Positions 47,240-58,710 of a stretch of 64,000 nt of DNA are shown here, one piece after another. The notes below the pieces were generated by a model. It did no database searches. It was given only the letters and a program-made list of their open reading frames with translations, and was not told where the DNA came from. Origin of the DNA: Sorghum bicolor (Eukaryota; Streptophyta; Magnoliopsida; Poales; Poaceae); contig NC_012870.2 of assembly GCF_000003195.3 (NCBI RefSeq), positions 36,086,741-36,150,740 on the forward strand, written 5' to 3'. The first letter of the stretch is position 1, and each line of letters opens with the position of its first letter. The position numbers and the translations under genes were made by a program.

Positions 47240-48429
47240 TTAACAAATAAACAAGGGAAAGGACCAATATGCAAACAACACCTAGAATTAGGGTATGATC
47301 TGATAGAATTCCATGAGTTTTGTTGTTTATCTGTTTCTGTAGAGGGTTATCAGGAAATAAGGAAGAAAGGCCCATATGTCGAGATTACATAGAGATATCA
47401 ATGCACCGCACAATTTTCTACCATCTAGAAGACTCCAAAAGCCACAAGAACGAAGCAGAGACCAAACGGGGCCTGGCCCAGGGCGCCCGCCCTAGGGACC
47501 AGGGCGCCCGCCCCCCTCTGGAGTCCAATCAGGACTCTCTTCGTGGATCATGCTCCACCGACCTAAAGGATCAAGGATAACCGTTCAATCAATGTCGGTT
47601 TGATCCAACGGCCCATGTTTACCAGAGGGGACTATAAAACCAGACCCCCTGGCCCCTGGAGGAGAAGTTCATCATAGAGTTCAGAGGAGCCCTCGAAGGA
47701 ATACCTCTCCTCTAAATAGACTTAGGGATTAGCATCCAATGTGAGTAGAATTAGATCTTCAAGTTTCTACTAGATTGAGAGAGATAGAGTGGAGGTGTAG
47801 ATCAGAGGAAGCCTGGCCTATCGGTGTCTACTCCGAGGTTGTACCTACGGGATCAAGTTCTCCTAACCCGAAGCTTGCTCCTAGGATTCTTCAGTATTTT
47901 GACTTCTAAATTCTAGTAAGTTCTTGTTTTATTGTTTTTTGGTTTATGAGTTTACTTTAATCTCTTCGCGTAGAGTTTAGAGTAATTATCTCTAGCGTAG
48001 ACGTGGTGTTTGGGCTAGGATACTCATAGATATCCCCTGATTAGCTGGACCGTGGTAGTAGCGAGGAACGTGACATTTCTGAGTTACCTTTGCAGACCAT
48101 ATCTCGTTAGCAGGAAGGATAGGGTTTATAGGTGCGGGTTGAACATCCTCTGTGGTGTCTAGATTCCGTAAGCTTTCCCAATAGAGCAGTAGATCATCCT
48201 TACCAAGGTTAAAGAGATTACGGTTGTAGTCTTCTCTATTTATCACTCACATCGAGAAATATTCTTTGTAGCCTAAAGGTTAGTAGTAATAGACTAGGTT
48301 AGTCAGATGCACTCTTTCTCCTAGTGGTAAAAAATAAATACGATACTCTGGATAACCTCCCGGGTGAAGTGCTCACCGATATCCGTGCGCTTGCGGATCA
48401 ATTCCTTATTACGTTCCCAAATATCAACA
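47211..48429 (+). mobile_element. Element E: solo LTR related to the F family (1,219 bp)
   Basis: It runs from TGTTGACGGTTCTTAAG to AAATATCAACA with a perfect 5-bp TSD GTGTT (47206-47210 and 48430-48434); the empty site is seen in the C 5' LTR near 28640. No internal region, so it is the product of LTR-LTR recombination. Its first 200 bp align with the F LTR, and it shares the AGGGCGCCCGCCCT motif (47480-47493, partly repeated at 47501). TATAAAA is at 47633-47639. Confidence 0.92.
47633..47639 (+). promoter_or_regulatory. TATA box in solo LTR E
   Basis: TATAAAA in the context GGGGACTATAAAACC; a solo LTR of this kind can still drive readout transcription into flanking DNA. Confidence 0.5.
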
Positions 48430-49043
48430 GTGTTGTACCTTGATTGTACTGAGGTATATAGAAGAAGAGAAGGATGAACTGGACCCTAAAAAATGGACCA
48501 GTGCAAGTCCCAGAAGACAGACTAGCAAAAACGGACTAGAAGAGTCAAAAATGGACCAGTGGAGTCAAAAACGGACAAGTGCAAAGAAATCTTCATAACT
48601 TTTTACTCACAAAAGCTATGAAGGCCCATGAGGAATTGTTGTAAAGCTTGTTGAGTCTACTTTCCAGTGAATCTAGTGTCAACTAGTTTGGATACTCCAT
48701 ATTGCCTGTAGACCAGAATTGGTACAGACTGCTCAGAAGGTCAACAGTCTGTCGTGACAGAATGTTGGTACAACTTGCCAAGTAAAACAATACCAATCTA
48801 CAATGTTTCATGCTGGTTGGCATACATTGCTGGAAACCCCTTTGAGTCTAATTTCACACCCAAGAAATGTTTCATCATTTGGACTTCCCAATAAGAAGTT
48901 ATGGTCAGTTTATTGGAAACTGCTCTGGAGGCCAACGGTCACGCGAAGCTAGTTCGGGAATCCATTCTGAGCGGACCTTTCACATTGCCTTCTCTCAGAA
49001 ACTCTATTTCATTTTCATACCTATCTAGGAGGGTTGTTCCTAG

Positions 49044-49051
49044 TATAAATA
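49044..49051 (+). promoter_or_regulatory. TATA box in the C 3' LTR
   Basis: TATAAATA, the counterpart of 29253-29260. Confidence 0.55.
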
Positions 49052-49452
49052 TTCCCTACCTCTAAGCTATTAGGAACCTTTGATCATTTTGATAAACTAC
49101 ATGATATTGCAGTCGCGCTGCTGAGTGCCTTACTCAACCTTTGTTCTTTCTTGTTCTTCATGGACTTGTGAAGTGAATCCTCTAGGTTCCCCTACTTCGT
49201 GCTCTACGGCTTCTATTCGGCTGCACCGTATTGTGTGGATTAGTTCTGGATTGTGGTTCTATGGTCGTTCGGAGATCGAGTCGAAGTCTTCGCGGTTTCG
49301 GTGCCTCTCTCCCCGTCGTCGCTTGGTCGCATCCAACTTTTGTCAGGTATAAAGCTAGTTACCCACTGTTTGCAGCAAGTTATCCTTGTTCTTTTGATCT
49401 ACTTTCGTAAAGATCAAGCCACCCTCGTGCCGATTCAGATCGTTACCTATCA

Positions 49453-49515
49453 ATAATTGGTGCCATCAAAGTAAGGTGTTGTCTTGGTGTTGTTGATATG
49501 CAAACTTAGAGCCAT
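49453..49515 (-). pseudogene. gag N-terminus of A
   Basis: ATG at 49515 begins MALSLHINNTKTTPYFDGTN, the usual copia gag opening. The frame is cut by C at 49452 and resumes at 28441 with WKVKMTAHLKSI. A stop codon soon after the rejoined site (near 28387) shows the copy is dead. Confidence 0.88.
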
Positions 49516-49558
49516 TTCTCCACCGAAGGTTGTTAAGCCTTAAATAAACGGTGCCTTG

Positions 49559-49570
49559 GATCCAATACCA
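49559..49570 (-). other. Primer binding site of A
   Basis: The minus strand reads TGGTATTGGATC two bases after the LTR end. It is a decayed initiator-tRNA-Met site; element B has TGGTATCGGAGC in the same place. Confidence 0.7.
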
Positions 49571-50364
49571 CTTGAAAGGTCCAAATGGCTAGAGGGGGGG
49601 GTGAATAGCCTATTCAAATTTTCTACAAACTTTAACTAGACAAGTTGATTAGTAAAACAAATGGCGAAGCTATTCTAGCACTAGCACAACTAAGCTATGC
49701 AAGCCACCTATACAAGTCTAGCAAGAAGGCTATGCTAAACAAATGAAACAACTAGCAAGGTATGCAATTAAGTGAAGGAGAGGGGAGTGATTGTTATACC
49801 AACATTGTAGAGTAGATATATGACCAATCAATCAAGCACAATCAAAAGAGAATCCTCAGCAAAAAATGACACAAGATTTTTTACCGAGGTTCACTTGCTT
49901 CCCAGCAAGCTAGTCCTCGTTGTGGCGATACACCCACTTTATGGATCACGAGCTAATTGACAATCCAAAGCCAAACCCTCAGCGGATGCTGCACATGCAC
50001 TCACAAGATGGGGATCCTCCAAGCCATGAGCAATCCACTAGAGTAGCCAATTGTGATCTCCCACGGGAAAGGCTCAAGAACCCCTCACAAATCACTTGGT
50101 GAGGCTTGAAACAATCTCCAATCACGAGCTCAACACCACTGCTGCTCCAAGCCATCTAGGGCATCGGGAAACACCCAAGAGTAACAAGAAATCCATAGCA
50201 AACTCAAGAATCAAGTGCCACTAGATGCAACTCTCAATGCAATACACTTGAATCTCACTCAATCTCACTAAGATTAGCAATCTCACTCTAAGTGTTCTCT
50301 AGCTCAATGTATGTCACAAGTAATCAACTGTGCAAGAGAGAACCTCCCAAAGCCGGCCACCTCT

Positions 50365-50372
50365 TATTTATA
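50365..50372 (-). promoter_or_regulatory. LTR TATA box of A
   Basis: The minus strand reads TATAAATA. Confidence 0.55.
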
Positions 50373-50429
50373 AGCCCCTCAAAGAGATAGAGCCATTGGC
50401 TCTGTCATTGGGCAATTTTTGGGGGCACC

Positions 50430-50895
50430 GGACTCTCAACAGGGAGCCACCGGACGCTCAACCCCCTGCGTCCGGTGCTCAGGGGTTGGCCACGTGTCCA
50501 CCTTTGAATCTCACGCGTCAAACTCTAACGGTCACCTACGGACCACCGGACGCGACCAAGTGAGCACCGGACGCGTCCGGTACTCATCGGTCACGTGCGT
50601 AAAGAGTTTTGTAAACACACGACTCACCGGACTCGGAGCACTCACCGAACTAGTGTGCAGAGAGGTCTGCAAACCACACTAACACCGGACGCTGAGCGCC
50701 GGACTCACTCCGGTGTGTCTGGTGCCTTGTCAGAAAACCTCTACTGAAGACAGGCCACACCGGACACGCGAACAGGGAATACCCTGCGTCCAGTGCACTG
50801 CGTCTAGTGCTTAACCCTAACCGGGTCAGGCACTGACAGGACACCGGATGCTCAGGCCAGCGTTCGGTGCCTCTGTGCACTGCATCCGGTGAGTG
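50430..50895. repeat. CACCGGACGC / GCGTCCGGTG repeat cluster in the A LTR
   Basis: More than ten partly decayed copies of the 10-mer in both orientations, most with CpG-to-TpG/CpA changes, embedded in GC-rich sequence upstream of the TATA box (reading on the minus strand). Confidence 0.85.
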
Positions 50896-51428
50896 TTTCT
50901 CAGTGAGAAACACTTCCACGACTTCCCCAAATTTTCCATCGGCGTAATAGAAAATATACACTTAATTTTCTCAGTGAGGAACCCAAACCCCTCTCAACCC
51001 TAGGAACTCCACCTCCTTTGCAAATGTGCTAATACCAACAAGTGTCCATCACCAAAGTGCATGTGTGTTAGCATTTTACAAACATTTTACCCAAAGGAGT
51101 TAAGTTAGCACTTCACTAGATCCTAATGCATATGCTCAAGATATGGACCTAGTAGCACTTGATTCGAGAGATGACCGTGATTTCCTCTCTTGATAGTCGG
51201 CTATCTATCCTAAATCCGGTCAATCACTTCTCTACTCAACTTAGACCGACAAAAGTGAAACCCTATGTTTATACATTTGCCTTGATCACTTTACTCCTCG
51301 TCTATCACCATGATCTCCACTTCATGCTTCATCCCTTTGTGATCATGTGGCCACCTTTCCATGCCACCATGCACCTTCATCACATGTGTTGCTATGCCTA
51401 ACTCAAATCACTTAAACACAAGGCATTA

Positions 51429-51433
51429 GCAAC
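51429..51433. repeat. Target-site duplication of B (GCAAC), left copy
   Basis: GCAAC at 51429-51433 and at 63898-63902. Joining the flanks restores the A LTR. Confidence 0.95.
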
Positions 51434-51878
51434 TGAAAGAGCATCTAGGCCCCTAGTGATTTCGATGATTAATGACATTATTGATTACTATGACTAACGT
51501 GTGTTTTGCAGAGGCAAAGTCATAGGTAAGGTCATGGTATATAGGTACTCGATGGACAGGGACGTACATGCCTACTTAATAGTGGAAATCGTTTCGGTTT
51601 TCAAAGGATGGATGGACATCGTCAAGACTAGACTAGGTCTAAGTGCCATATGGTGAAGAAGGGCACTTAGAGTAGTTTAGGACCTTGTTTTCCTTTGACC
51701 GTACTATTAAGAGGGGCTTTGATCTAGTAGCTTGACTTAGGCAAGGCTTTAGGTTTAGGTGTGGTGCACACTTGGTAAACCTAGCACTAGGCAGCTCAGA
51801 GTTAGTCCTTAGATCGAGAGGAACAAACTTCGTGTTGGAGCGATCGCGTTTCGACGAAGTTTGGGTGCCCAAAGGGGC

Positions 51879-52254
51879 ACCGGACGCTGCACCGGACGCT
51901 GCACCGGACGCTCTGTGAGTGCGTCCGGTGAGGTCCTTAGCCGTTGGAGTAGTTTGGTGCTTAGGGTTAGGCACCGGACGCTGGCACCGGACGCACCGGG
52001 CAGCGTCCGGTCCCTTACCCAGGGAGCTTGCAAAGTTCCCCTGAGCACCGGACGCTAGCACCGGACGCGCCGGGTAGCGTCCGGTCCCATGCGCAGGGAG
52101 CATGTAAAGTTTCCCCGAGCACCGGACGGTGCACCGGACGCTGAGAGTTAGCGTCCGGTGACCTGTCAGAGAAAAGAGCAGGTAGCCGTTATGAAGCACC
52201 GGACGCTCGGTGCAGTGCGTCCGGTGCAACATAATGTGCGTCCGGTGACCCCGT
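51879..52254. repeat. CACCGGACGC / GCGTCCGGTG repeat cluster in the B 5' LTR
   Basis: About fifteen copies of the 10-mer alternate between the two orientations, including three consecutive 12-bp units CACCGGACGCTG at about 51889. Inverted pairs could fold into hairpins just upstream of the TATA-like site. CpG content is unusually high. Confidence 0.92.
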
Positions 52255-52298
52255 TTTCAGTGGAAAACGGTTGGTCGACCTTTGGACTTCATGGATAG

Positions 52299-52306
52299 TA
52301 TTTATA
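52299..52306 (+). promoter_or_regulatory. Probable TATA box of the B 5' LTR
   Basis: TATTTATA just after the palindromic cluster. The corresponding segment is deleted from the 3' LTR. Confidence 0.45.
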
Positions 52307-52996
52307 CTTCTCCACCTCGTCCATGAGACCTCTCTTGCCCATTTGAACATCAGAGAAACTTGTTGTGGAGCAAGAGAGTTGCAAAGAGCCTAGAGAGGAT
52401 TGAGTTTTGAGTGAATTCTTGAGAGAATCCTCCTCTAGTGAGTTCCAAGAGTCAAGTGTGCATCCACCACTCTCTAGTGCCTTGTTTGGGTCAAGTGAGA
52501 GTTCTTTGCTTGTTACTCTTGGTGATCGCCATCACCTAGACGGTTCGGTGGTGATTGGAGGCACGAAGATCACCCGGAGTTCTTGTTGGTGGCTCGTGTC
52601 AAGCTTGTGAGCGGTTTTTGGGCGATTCACCGCGACGGAGTGTCGAAGAATCAGCCCGTAGAGAGCACTTGGTCCTTGCGCGGACCAAGGGGGAGCAAGA
52701 CCCTTGCGCGGGTGCTCCAACGAGGACTAGTGGAGAGTGGCGACTCTCCAATACCTCGGCAAAACATCGCCGAGCATTTTCTTCCACTACTCCTTTACTT
52801 TCTAGCATTTACTTTGTGCTTTTACATTCTTAGAATTGCCATGCTAGAATAGGATTGGAACTAGGTTGCAAAACTTTTATCCGGTAGCTCTCTAAGTCAC
52901 ACTAGGCACAAGGGGTTGAATTGGAGCTTATAGGTTGCTTAAATTTTTAGAGAAGCCCAATTCACCCCCCCTCTTGGGCATCTTGATCCTTTCAAT

Positions 52997-53008
52997 TGGT
53001 ATCGGAGC
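52997..53008 (+). other. Primer binding site of B
   Basis: TGGTATCGGAGC starts two bases after the LTR, one mismatch from the initiator-tRNA-Met complement. Confidence 0.85.
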
Positions 53009-53046
53009 CTAGTGCTCATTATATAGGCTTCACCGCCTAGAGAAAG

Positions 53047-55468
53047 ATGTCTAACGGGGATGGACCGCCACCCATGTTCGATGGGGATGATTTCCCGTAT
53101 TGGAAAATACGGATGGAGTCATACCTTGAGGCATGCGATGTAAAGTGCCTAAAAGCCGCGACCGAAGGGTTTGCCCCTCCGGAAAGAGCCACCGCTCTTA
53201 CTCCACAAGAGCAAGAAAACGAGAAGTGGAATGCAAAGGCCAAAAACCACATCTTTAGAGGTCTTTGCAAAGAAGTGTTCAACCGTGTTCGGAGCCACAA
53301 AACCGCCAATGAACTTTGGAAGGAACTTTGTGCGCTCCATGAGGGAACTAAGAGTGAACGCAAGGAACGCTATCACCTAGTGATGAACAAGCTTAATACA
53401 TTTGAAATGCTTCCTAAAGAAAATGCTAATGAAATGTATTCTCGCTTGAATGTCATTGTAGAGGAGCTAAATGGACTTGGGCTTACACAAATGAGTACGG
53501 CGGATGTAGCAAGGAAGATACTATGTGTGCTCCCTATTGAGAAATATGGGCACATAGTAACCGTGCTTCATCAAGGCGATCTTTCCACCGCTACACCAAC
53601 CACCATATTGGGGAAGATCAATGCTCATGAGATGTACATGCACATGAACCCTCAAGATGGCTCCTCATCGGCCAAGAAAGAAAAGAAGGACTTGGCTCTC
53701 AAAGCTTCTCACAAGGGCAAAGCCAAGAAGATTGAAGTTGAGTCATCAACTTCAAGTGATGATGATGCATCTATTACCCTCTTGGTGAGAAGAACCACCA
53801 AGATGTTGAAGAAGCTCAACAAGAATGGAGTCAACTTTGACTCCAAGAAGAAGAAGTTCTTCACAAGTAGCAAGAGGAAGCCCATCTCCGAGATGGATTG
53901 CTACAATTGTGGTGAGCTTGGTCATCTTGCTCATCAATGTCCAAAGCCCAAGAAGGACAAGTACAAGAAGAAGAACAAAGAGCAAGATGACTCAAGTGAT
54001 GATGAGAAAAATGACAAGAAGCAATACAAGAAGAAAGGTGGCAAGAAGAAGGAGCACTACAAGAAGAAAAATGGCAAGGCTTATATTGTTGGTGATTGGC
54101 TCACCGACATTGAAAGCTCAAGTGGTGACTCCTCCGGCAATGAAAGTGATGATGAGAAGGTTGCCGCTATCGCCATCGATGCTCCATCACCATCATCTTC
54201 ACCACCATCTACATCCTCTACACACCTATGCCTTATGGCCAAAGGTGACCGGAAGGTACAAAGTGAGGATGAGAGTAGTGAAAGTGATAGTGAATATGAA
54301 TCACCTTCTTATGATGAACTTGTAAAATTGCTAAACAAATACACAAAAGTCATAAGAAAGACTAGAAGTGAAAATGAAAAGCTTGAACTTGAAAATGATA
54401 CACTTCTAGCAAAGCTTAACTCTAGTGATGAGCTTAGAGAACAAAATGAGATCATGACCACTAAGCTCAAGGAGCTCAAACTCTCTAAAAGAGCTCAAAG
54501 AAAAACATGATAAACTTGAGAGTGTTCATGATGAGCTTATCACTAGATATAGAGCAATGAAAGAAGAACTAACAACTCTAAAAGCAAACTATGACAACCT
54601 TGAGATTGCTTATGAACTTGTAATTGATGAAACACATGTTGCTACTAACAATGTTGCTAAGCTTGATGTAGCCACATCTTGTGATGACTTACTTGTGGAG
54701 AGCACAAGCAAATGTGTTGATTGCAAGGGCAAGAAAGTGGTAGTGGCCGAGAGTTATGAGGACACTATCAAGCTCAAGGATGAAATTGTCATGCTCAAGA
54801 AAGAGTTGCAAGACCAATCCAAGCACAACACCATTGTGATTGAGTCACTTGATCAAGACAAGAAACTTGCATATGAGAACAAGTTACTCAAAGAAGAAAA
54901 TCAATATCTCAAGCTTGGTTTGATGTATGACAAGCAAGAAGAAGATGAGACATTCATCTTGGATGAGTTAGCTAGCAACAATGACCCAATCATCAAGAAG
55001 CTAACTCAAGAGAATAACAAGCTCAAGAAAGAGAAGGAACACCTAACCATGGGGTTAGCAAAGTTCACAAAAGGGAAGGACCTTCAAAGTGAGCTTTTCA
55101 TGAACACCGTCATGAAGATGGACAAGAGTGGGATTGGCTATAAGGCTCATCAAACAAAGCTCATCAAGTCTCTAGTCACTCATGATCAAGCAAGCAAGCC
55201 AAAGCCAAAAAGATGTTTTGAGTGTGGTCAAGAAGGACACTTTGCTCATGATTGTAAGGCACCACTACCACCACCCTTGCCCAAGCATGCAAGACCATTT
55301 GCCTTCAATGCTCATTACATTGTAAGAAAAGACAAGTGTGGCAAGGTCAAGGTTAGCTTCATGGGGCCACCAAACAAGCAAAGGCCAAAGAAGATTTGGG
55401 TGCCAAAGCAACTAGTAGAGAAGGTCAAGGGCCCTAAACAAATGTGGGTCCCTAAATCTCAAGCTTGA
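53047..55468 (+). pseudogene. gag of B, one frameshift
   Basis: ATG 53047 (MSNGDGPPPMFDGDDFPYWK). The UBN2-type capsid region spans residues about 10-190. The first CCHC knuckle, CYNCGELGHLAHQC, is at about 53902. Lysine-rich and acidic low-complexity and a long coiled-coil region follow. The frame shifts by one base near 54490-54500, where a GAGCTCAAA repeat occurs twice, so translation would stop at 54508-54510. The other frame continues 54557-55468 with more coiled coil and a second knuckle, CFECGQEGHFAHDC (about 55215). It ends at TGA 55466-55468, just before pol. Confidence 0.9.
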
Positions 55469-55482
55469 TCTCTTGTGTGTAG

Positions 55483-58400
55483 GTGAACTACAAGACCGGT
55501 GGATCACATTGGGTAATTGATAGTGGTTGCACTCAACATATGACCGGAGATCCCCGGATGTTCACCTCTCTTGATGAAGATGTTGACAACCAAGAGAAGA
55601 TCACATTTGGTGACAATTCAAAAGGGAAAGTCAAGGGACTAGGAAAGGTTGCTATATCAAATGACAACTCCATCACCAATGTGCTCTATGTGCAATCTTT
55701 GAGTTTCAATTTGCTCTCGGTTGGACAATTATGTGACCTTGGATTTGAATGCCTATTCAAGAAGAAGGAAGTAATTGTGACCAAGGAAGATGACAATGAA
55801 GTGATATTCAAAGGCTTCCGGCACAACAACTTATATGTGGTTGACTTCTCATCCAATGAAGTTAATGTCAAGACTTGCTTATTCACCAAGACTTCACTTG
55901 GGTGGTTGTGGCATAGAAGGTTAGCACATGTTGGAATGGGCACACTCAAGAAGTTGATGAAGAAAGAATTGATTAGAGGCTTGAAGGATGTGACATTTGA
56001 AAAGGACAAGCTTTGTAGTGCATGTCAAGCGGGCAAACAAGTTGCAAACACTCATCCAACCAAAGCCTATCTCTCTACTTCAAGAGTGCTTGAGCTACTT
56101 CACATGGATTTGTTTGGACCAACCACATATGCTAGTCTTGGAGGCAACAAATATTGTTTGGTCATAGTTGATGATTTCTCCCGGTACACTTGGACATTCT
56201 TCTTGCAAGACAAGGCCGAAGTTGCATCAATATTCAAGAAGTTTGCAAAGAATGCCCAAAATCAATTTGATGTGAAGATCAAGAAAATTAGAAGTGACAA
56301 TGGCAAAGAGTTTGACAACACCAACATTGAAGAATATTGTGATGAAGTGGGAATCAAGCATGAGTTCTCCTCAACATACACACCACAACAAAATGGGGTC
56401 GTAGAAAGAAAGAACCGGACATTGATCACCTTGGCAAGAACAATGCTAGATGAGTACAACACTTCGGAGAAGATGTGGGCCGAGGCAATCAATACGGCAT
56501 GCTATGCTTCAAACCGGCTCTTTCCACACAAGTTCCTAGAGAAGACACCATATGAGTTGCTCAATGGGAAGAAGCCCGATGTCTCATTCTTTAGAGTGTT
56601 TGGGTGCAAGTGCTACATCTACAAGAAGCGTCAACACTTGGGAAAGTTCCAAAGAAGATGTGACATTGGCTACTTGGTTGGCTATTCATCAAAGTCCAAA
56701 GCATATAGGGTCTTTAACCATGCCACAAACATGGTTGAAGAAACATTTGATGTTGAATTTGATGAAACTAATGGCTCCCAAGGAGCAAGTGATAATCTTG
56801 ATGATGTAGGTGGTGAACCATTGAGGGATGCCATGAAGAACATGCCGGTGGGAGACATCAAGCCTAAAGAAGATGATGATGATGTGCAAGTCATTGAGCC
56901 ACCATCCACCTCACAAGGTCCACAAGATGAAGACAAGGATGTGAGAGATGCTCATGAAGACACCCAAGTCACTCATGAGCAAGCGGTGGCATAAGCACAA
57001 GATGTTGATGCTCCCCAACCAACCCCTCAAGTGGCACCAAGAAGAACATAACATCTCCTCCAAGATCACTCTCAAGATCTCATCATCGGGAGTCCATCAC
57101 GTGGTGTAACTACTCGTTCTAGACATGCTTTATTTATTGAACATCACGCTTTTGTGTCTCTTGAAGATGAACCAAAGACTATAGAGGAAGCTCTTCGTGA
57201 TGCGGATTGGATCATGGCCATGCAAGAGGAGTTGAACAACTTCTCTCGCAATCAAGTTTGGACACTTGAAGAGCGACCCAAAGATGCAAGAGTGATTGGA
57301 ACAAAATGGGTCTTCCGGAACAAGAAGGATGATCAAGGCAAAGTGGTGCGCAACAAGGCAAGACTTGTGGCAAAAGGCTTTTCACAAGTGGAAGGTCTTG
57401 ACTTCGGTGAAACCTTTGCACCGGTGGCAAGACTTGAAGCAATCCGTATCCTACTTGCATATGCATCAAGTCATGATATCAAATTATTTCAAATGGATGT
57501 GAAAAGTGCCTTTTTAAATGGTTATATTAATGAGCTTGTCTATGTTGAGCAACCACCCGGTTTTGAAGACCCTAGGTACCCCAAGCATGTCTACCGGTTG
57601 TCCAAGGCACTCTATGGTCTCAAGCAAGCTCCTAGAGCTTGGTATGAGAGGCTTAGGGATTTCCTCATTGAGAAGGGCTTCAAGATTGGGAAAGTTGACA
57701 CCACACTCTTCACCAAGAAAATGAATGGGGAAATCTTCATTTGCCAAGTTTATGTTGATGATATTATTTTTGGCTCTACTAATGAAGATTTTTGCAAGGA
57801 ATTTGGTGATTTGATGTCCAAGGAGTTTGAGATGTCCATGATTGGCGAGCTATCCTTCTTCCTAGGATTTCAAGTCAAGCAAATGAAGGAAGGAGTATTT
57901 ATCTCCCAAGAGAAGTACACTCAAGATCTTCTCAAGAGGTTCAAGATGATGGATTGCAAGCTAATCAAGACTCCCATGGCATCAAATGGGCATCTCGACT
58001 TGGATGAGGGAGGTAACCCTATTGACAAGACTCTCTATCGCTCCATGATAGGAAGTCTACTCTACCTCACCGCATCTAGGCCTGATATAATGTTTAGTGT
58101 GTGTATGTGTGCAAGGTATCAAGCAATGCCTATGGAATCTCACTTGATTGCGGTCAAGAGAATTCTTAGGTATCTAAAATACACACCTTGCCTAGGCTTG
58201 TGGTGTCCCAAAGGTGCAAGATTCCAACTTGTAGGCTATTCCAATTCGGATTATGCCGGGTGCCGGATTGACAGAAAAAGCACATCCGGAGGGTGCCACT
58301 TCCTAGGTAGATCTCTTGTCTCTTGGATGTCAAAGAAACAAAATAGTGTTGCTTTGTCAACGGCCGAGGCGGAATACATAGCCGCCGGTGCTTGTTGTGC

Positions 58401-58710
58401 ACAAATACTCTACATGAAACAAACTTTGCTAGACTATGGAGTAGTACTAGACAAAGTACCTTTGTTGTGTGACAACGAAAGTGCCGTAAAACTTGCAAAC
58501 AACCCGGTTCAACACACCCGCACAAAACATATTGACATCCACCACCACTTCCTTAGGGATCACGTTGCTAAAGGTGATATATCCCTAGAGAATGTGGGAA
58601 CGGAAAATCAATTGGCGGATATCTTCACAAAACCCCTAGATGAAGCTAGGTTTTGTATGTTGAGAAATGAACTTAATGTGCTTGACCTATCCAACTTCAC
58701 TAAAAGATAA
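55483..58710 (+). pseudogene. pol of B: protease, integrase, reverse transcriptase, RNase H (two nonsense codons)
   Basis: The frame opens at 55483 without its own ATG, 17 nt after the gag stop. Protease WVIDSGCTQHMTGD (about 55510). Pre-integrase HHCC region LWHRRLAHVGMG...CSACQAGK (55905-56035). Integrase core MDLFGPT, IRSDNGKEF, TPQQNGVVERKN (56104-56420). RT begins at about 57154; catalytic YVDDIIFG at 57751. RNase H with NSDYAGCRIDRKSTSGG and STAEAEY (about 58235-58375). Two TAA codons, 56992 and 57049, lie in the linker between integrase and RT; both would be CAA before a C-to-T change. Natural stop 58708-58710. All catalytic residues I can check are present. Confidence 0.92.

Larger units (their letters stand above)
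28442..49452 (+). mobile_element. Element C: CRM-like Ty3-gypsy chromovirus, containing D and E
   Basis: LTRs 28442-29658 and 47008-49452 (the latter split by E), TSD ATAAT, primer site 29661, polypurine tract 46995-47007. The gag, the lack of a chromodomain and a pol frame that runs on into the 3' LTR (GPVTRSRAKKLQQEV) fit the CRM clade, whose members often target centromeres. By eye the LTRs are about 95% identical over the first 196 bp (10 differences). D interrupts gag just before the zinc knuckle. Confidence 0.82.
47008..49452 (+). repeat. 3' LTR of C, split by solo LTR E
   Basis: 1,221 bp once E and one TSD copy are removed. It starts TGATATGACCATGCC and ends TACCTATCA. TATA box at 49044-49051. 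Followed by the TSD copy ATAAT (49453-49457). Confidence 0.9.
51434..52994 (+). repeat. 5' LTR of B (1,561 bp)
   Basis: TGAAAGAGCATCTAGG to TCTTGATCCTTTCA. It contains a 370-bp palindromic-repeat cluster (51879-52254), a TATA-like TATTTATA at 52299-52306, and an untranslated downstream part (R-U5). Confidence 0.94.

Noticed and set aside
48992..49352. Short ORFs in the C LTRs (also 29334-29564)
   Set aside because: They occur at the same place in both LTRs but with frame-breaking differences, and are the R/U5 part of the LTR.
50330..50682. Plus-strand ORFs in the A LTR repeat cluster
   Set aside because: Produced by the GC-rich repeats within the LTR; no domain and opposite to the LTR's direction of transcription.
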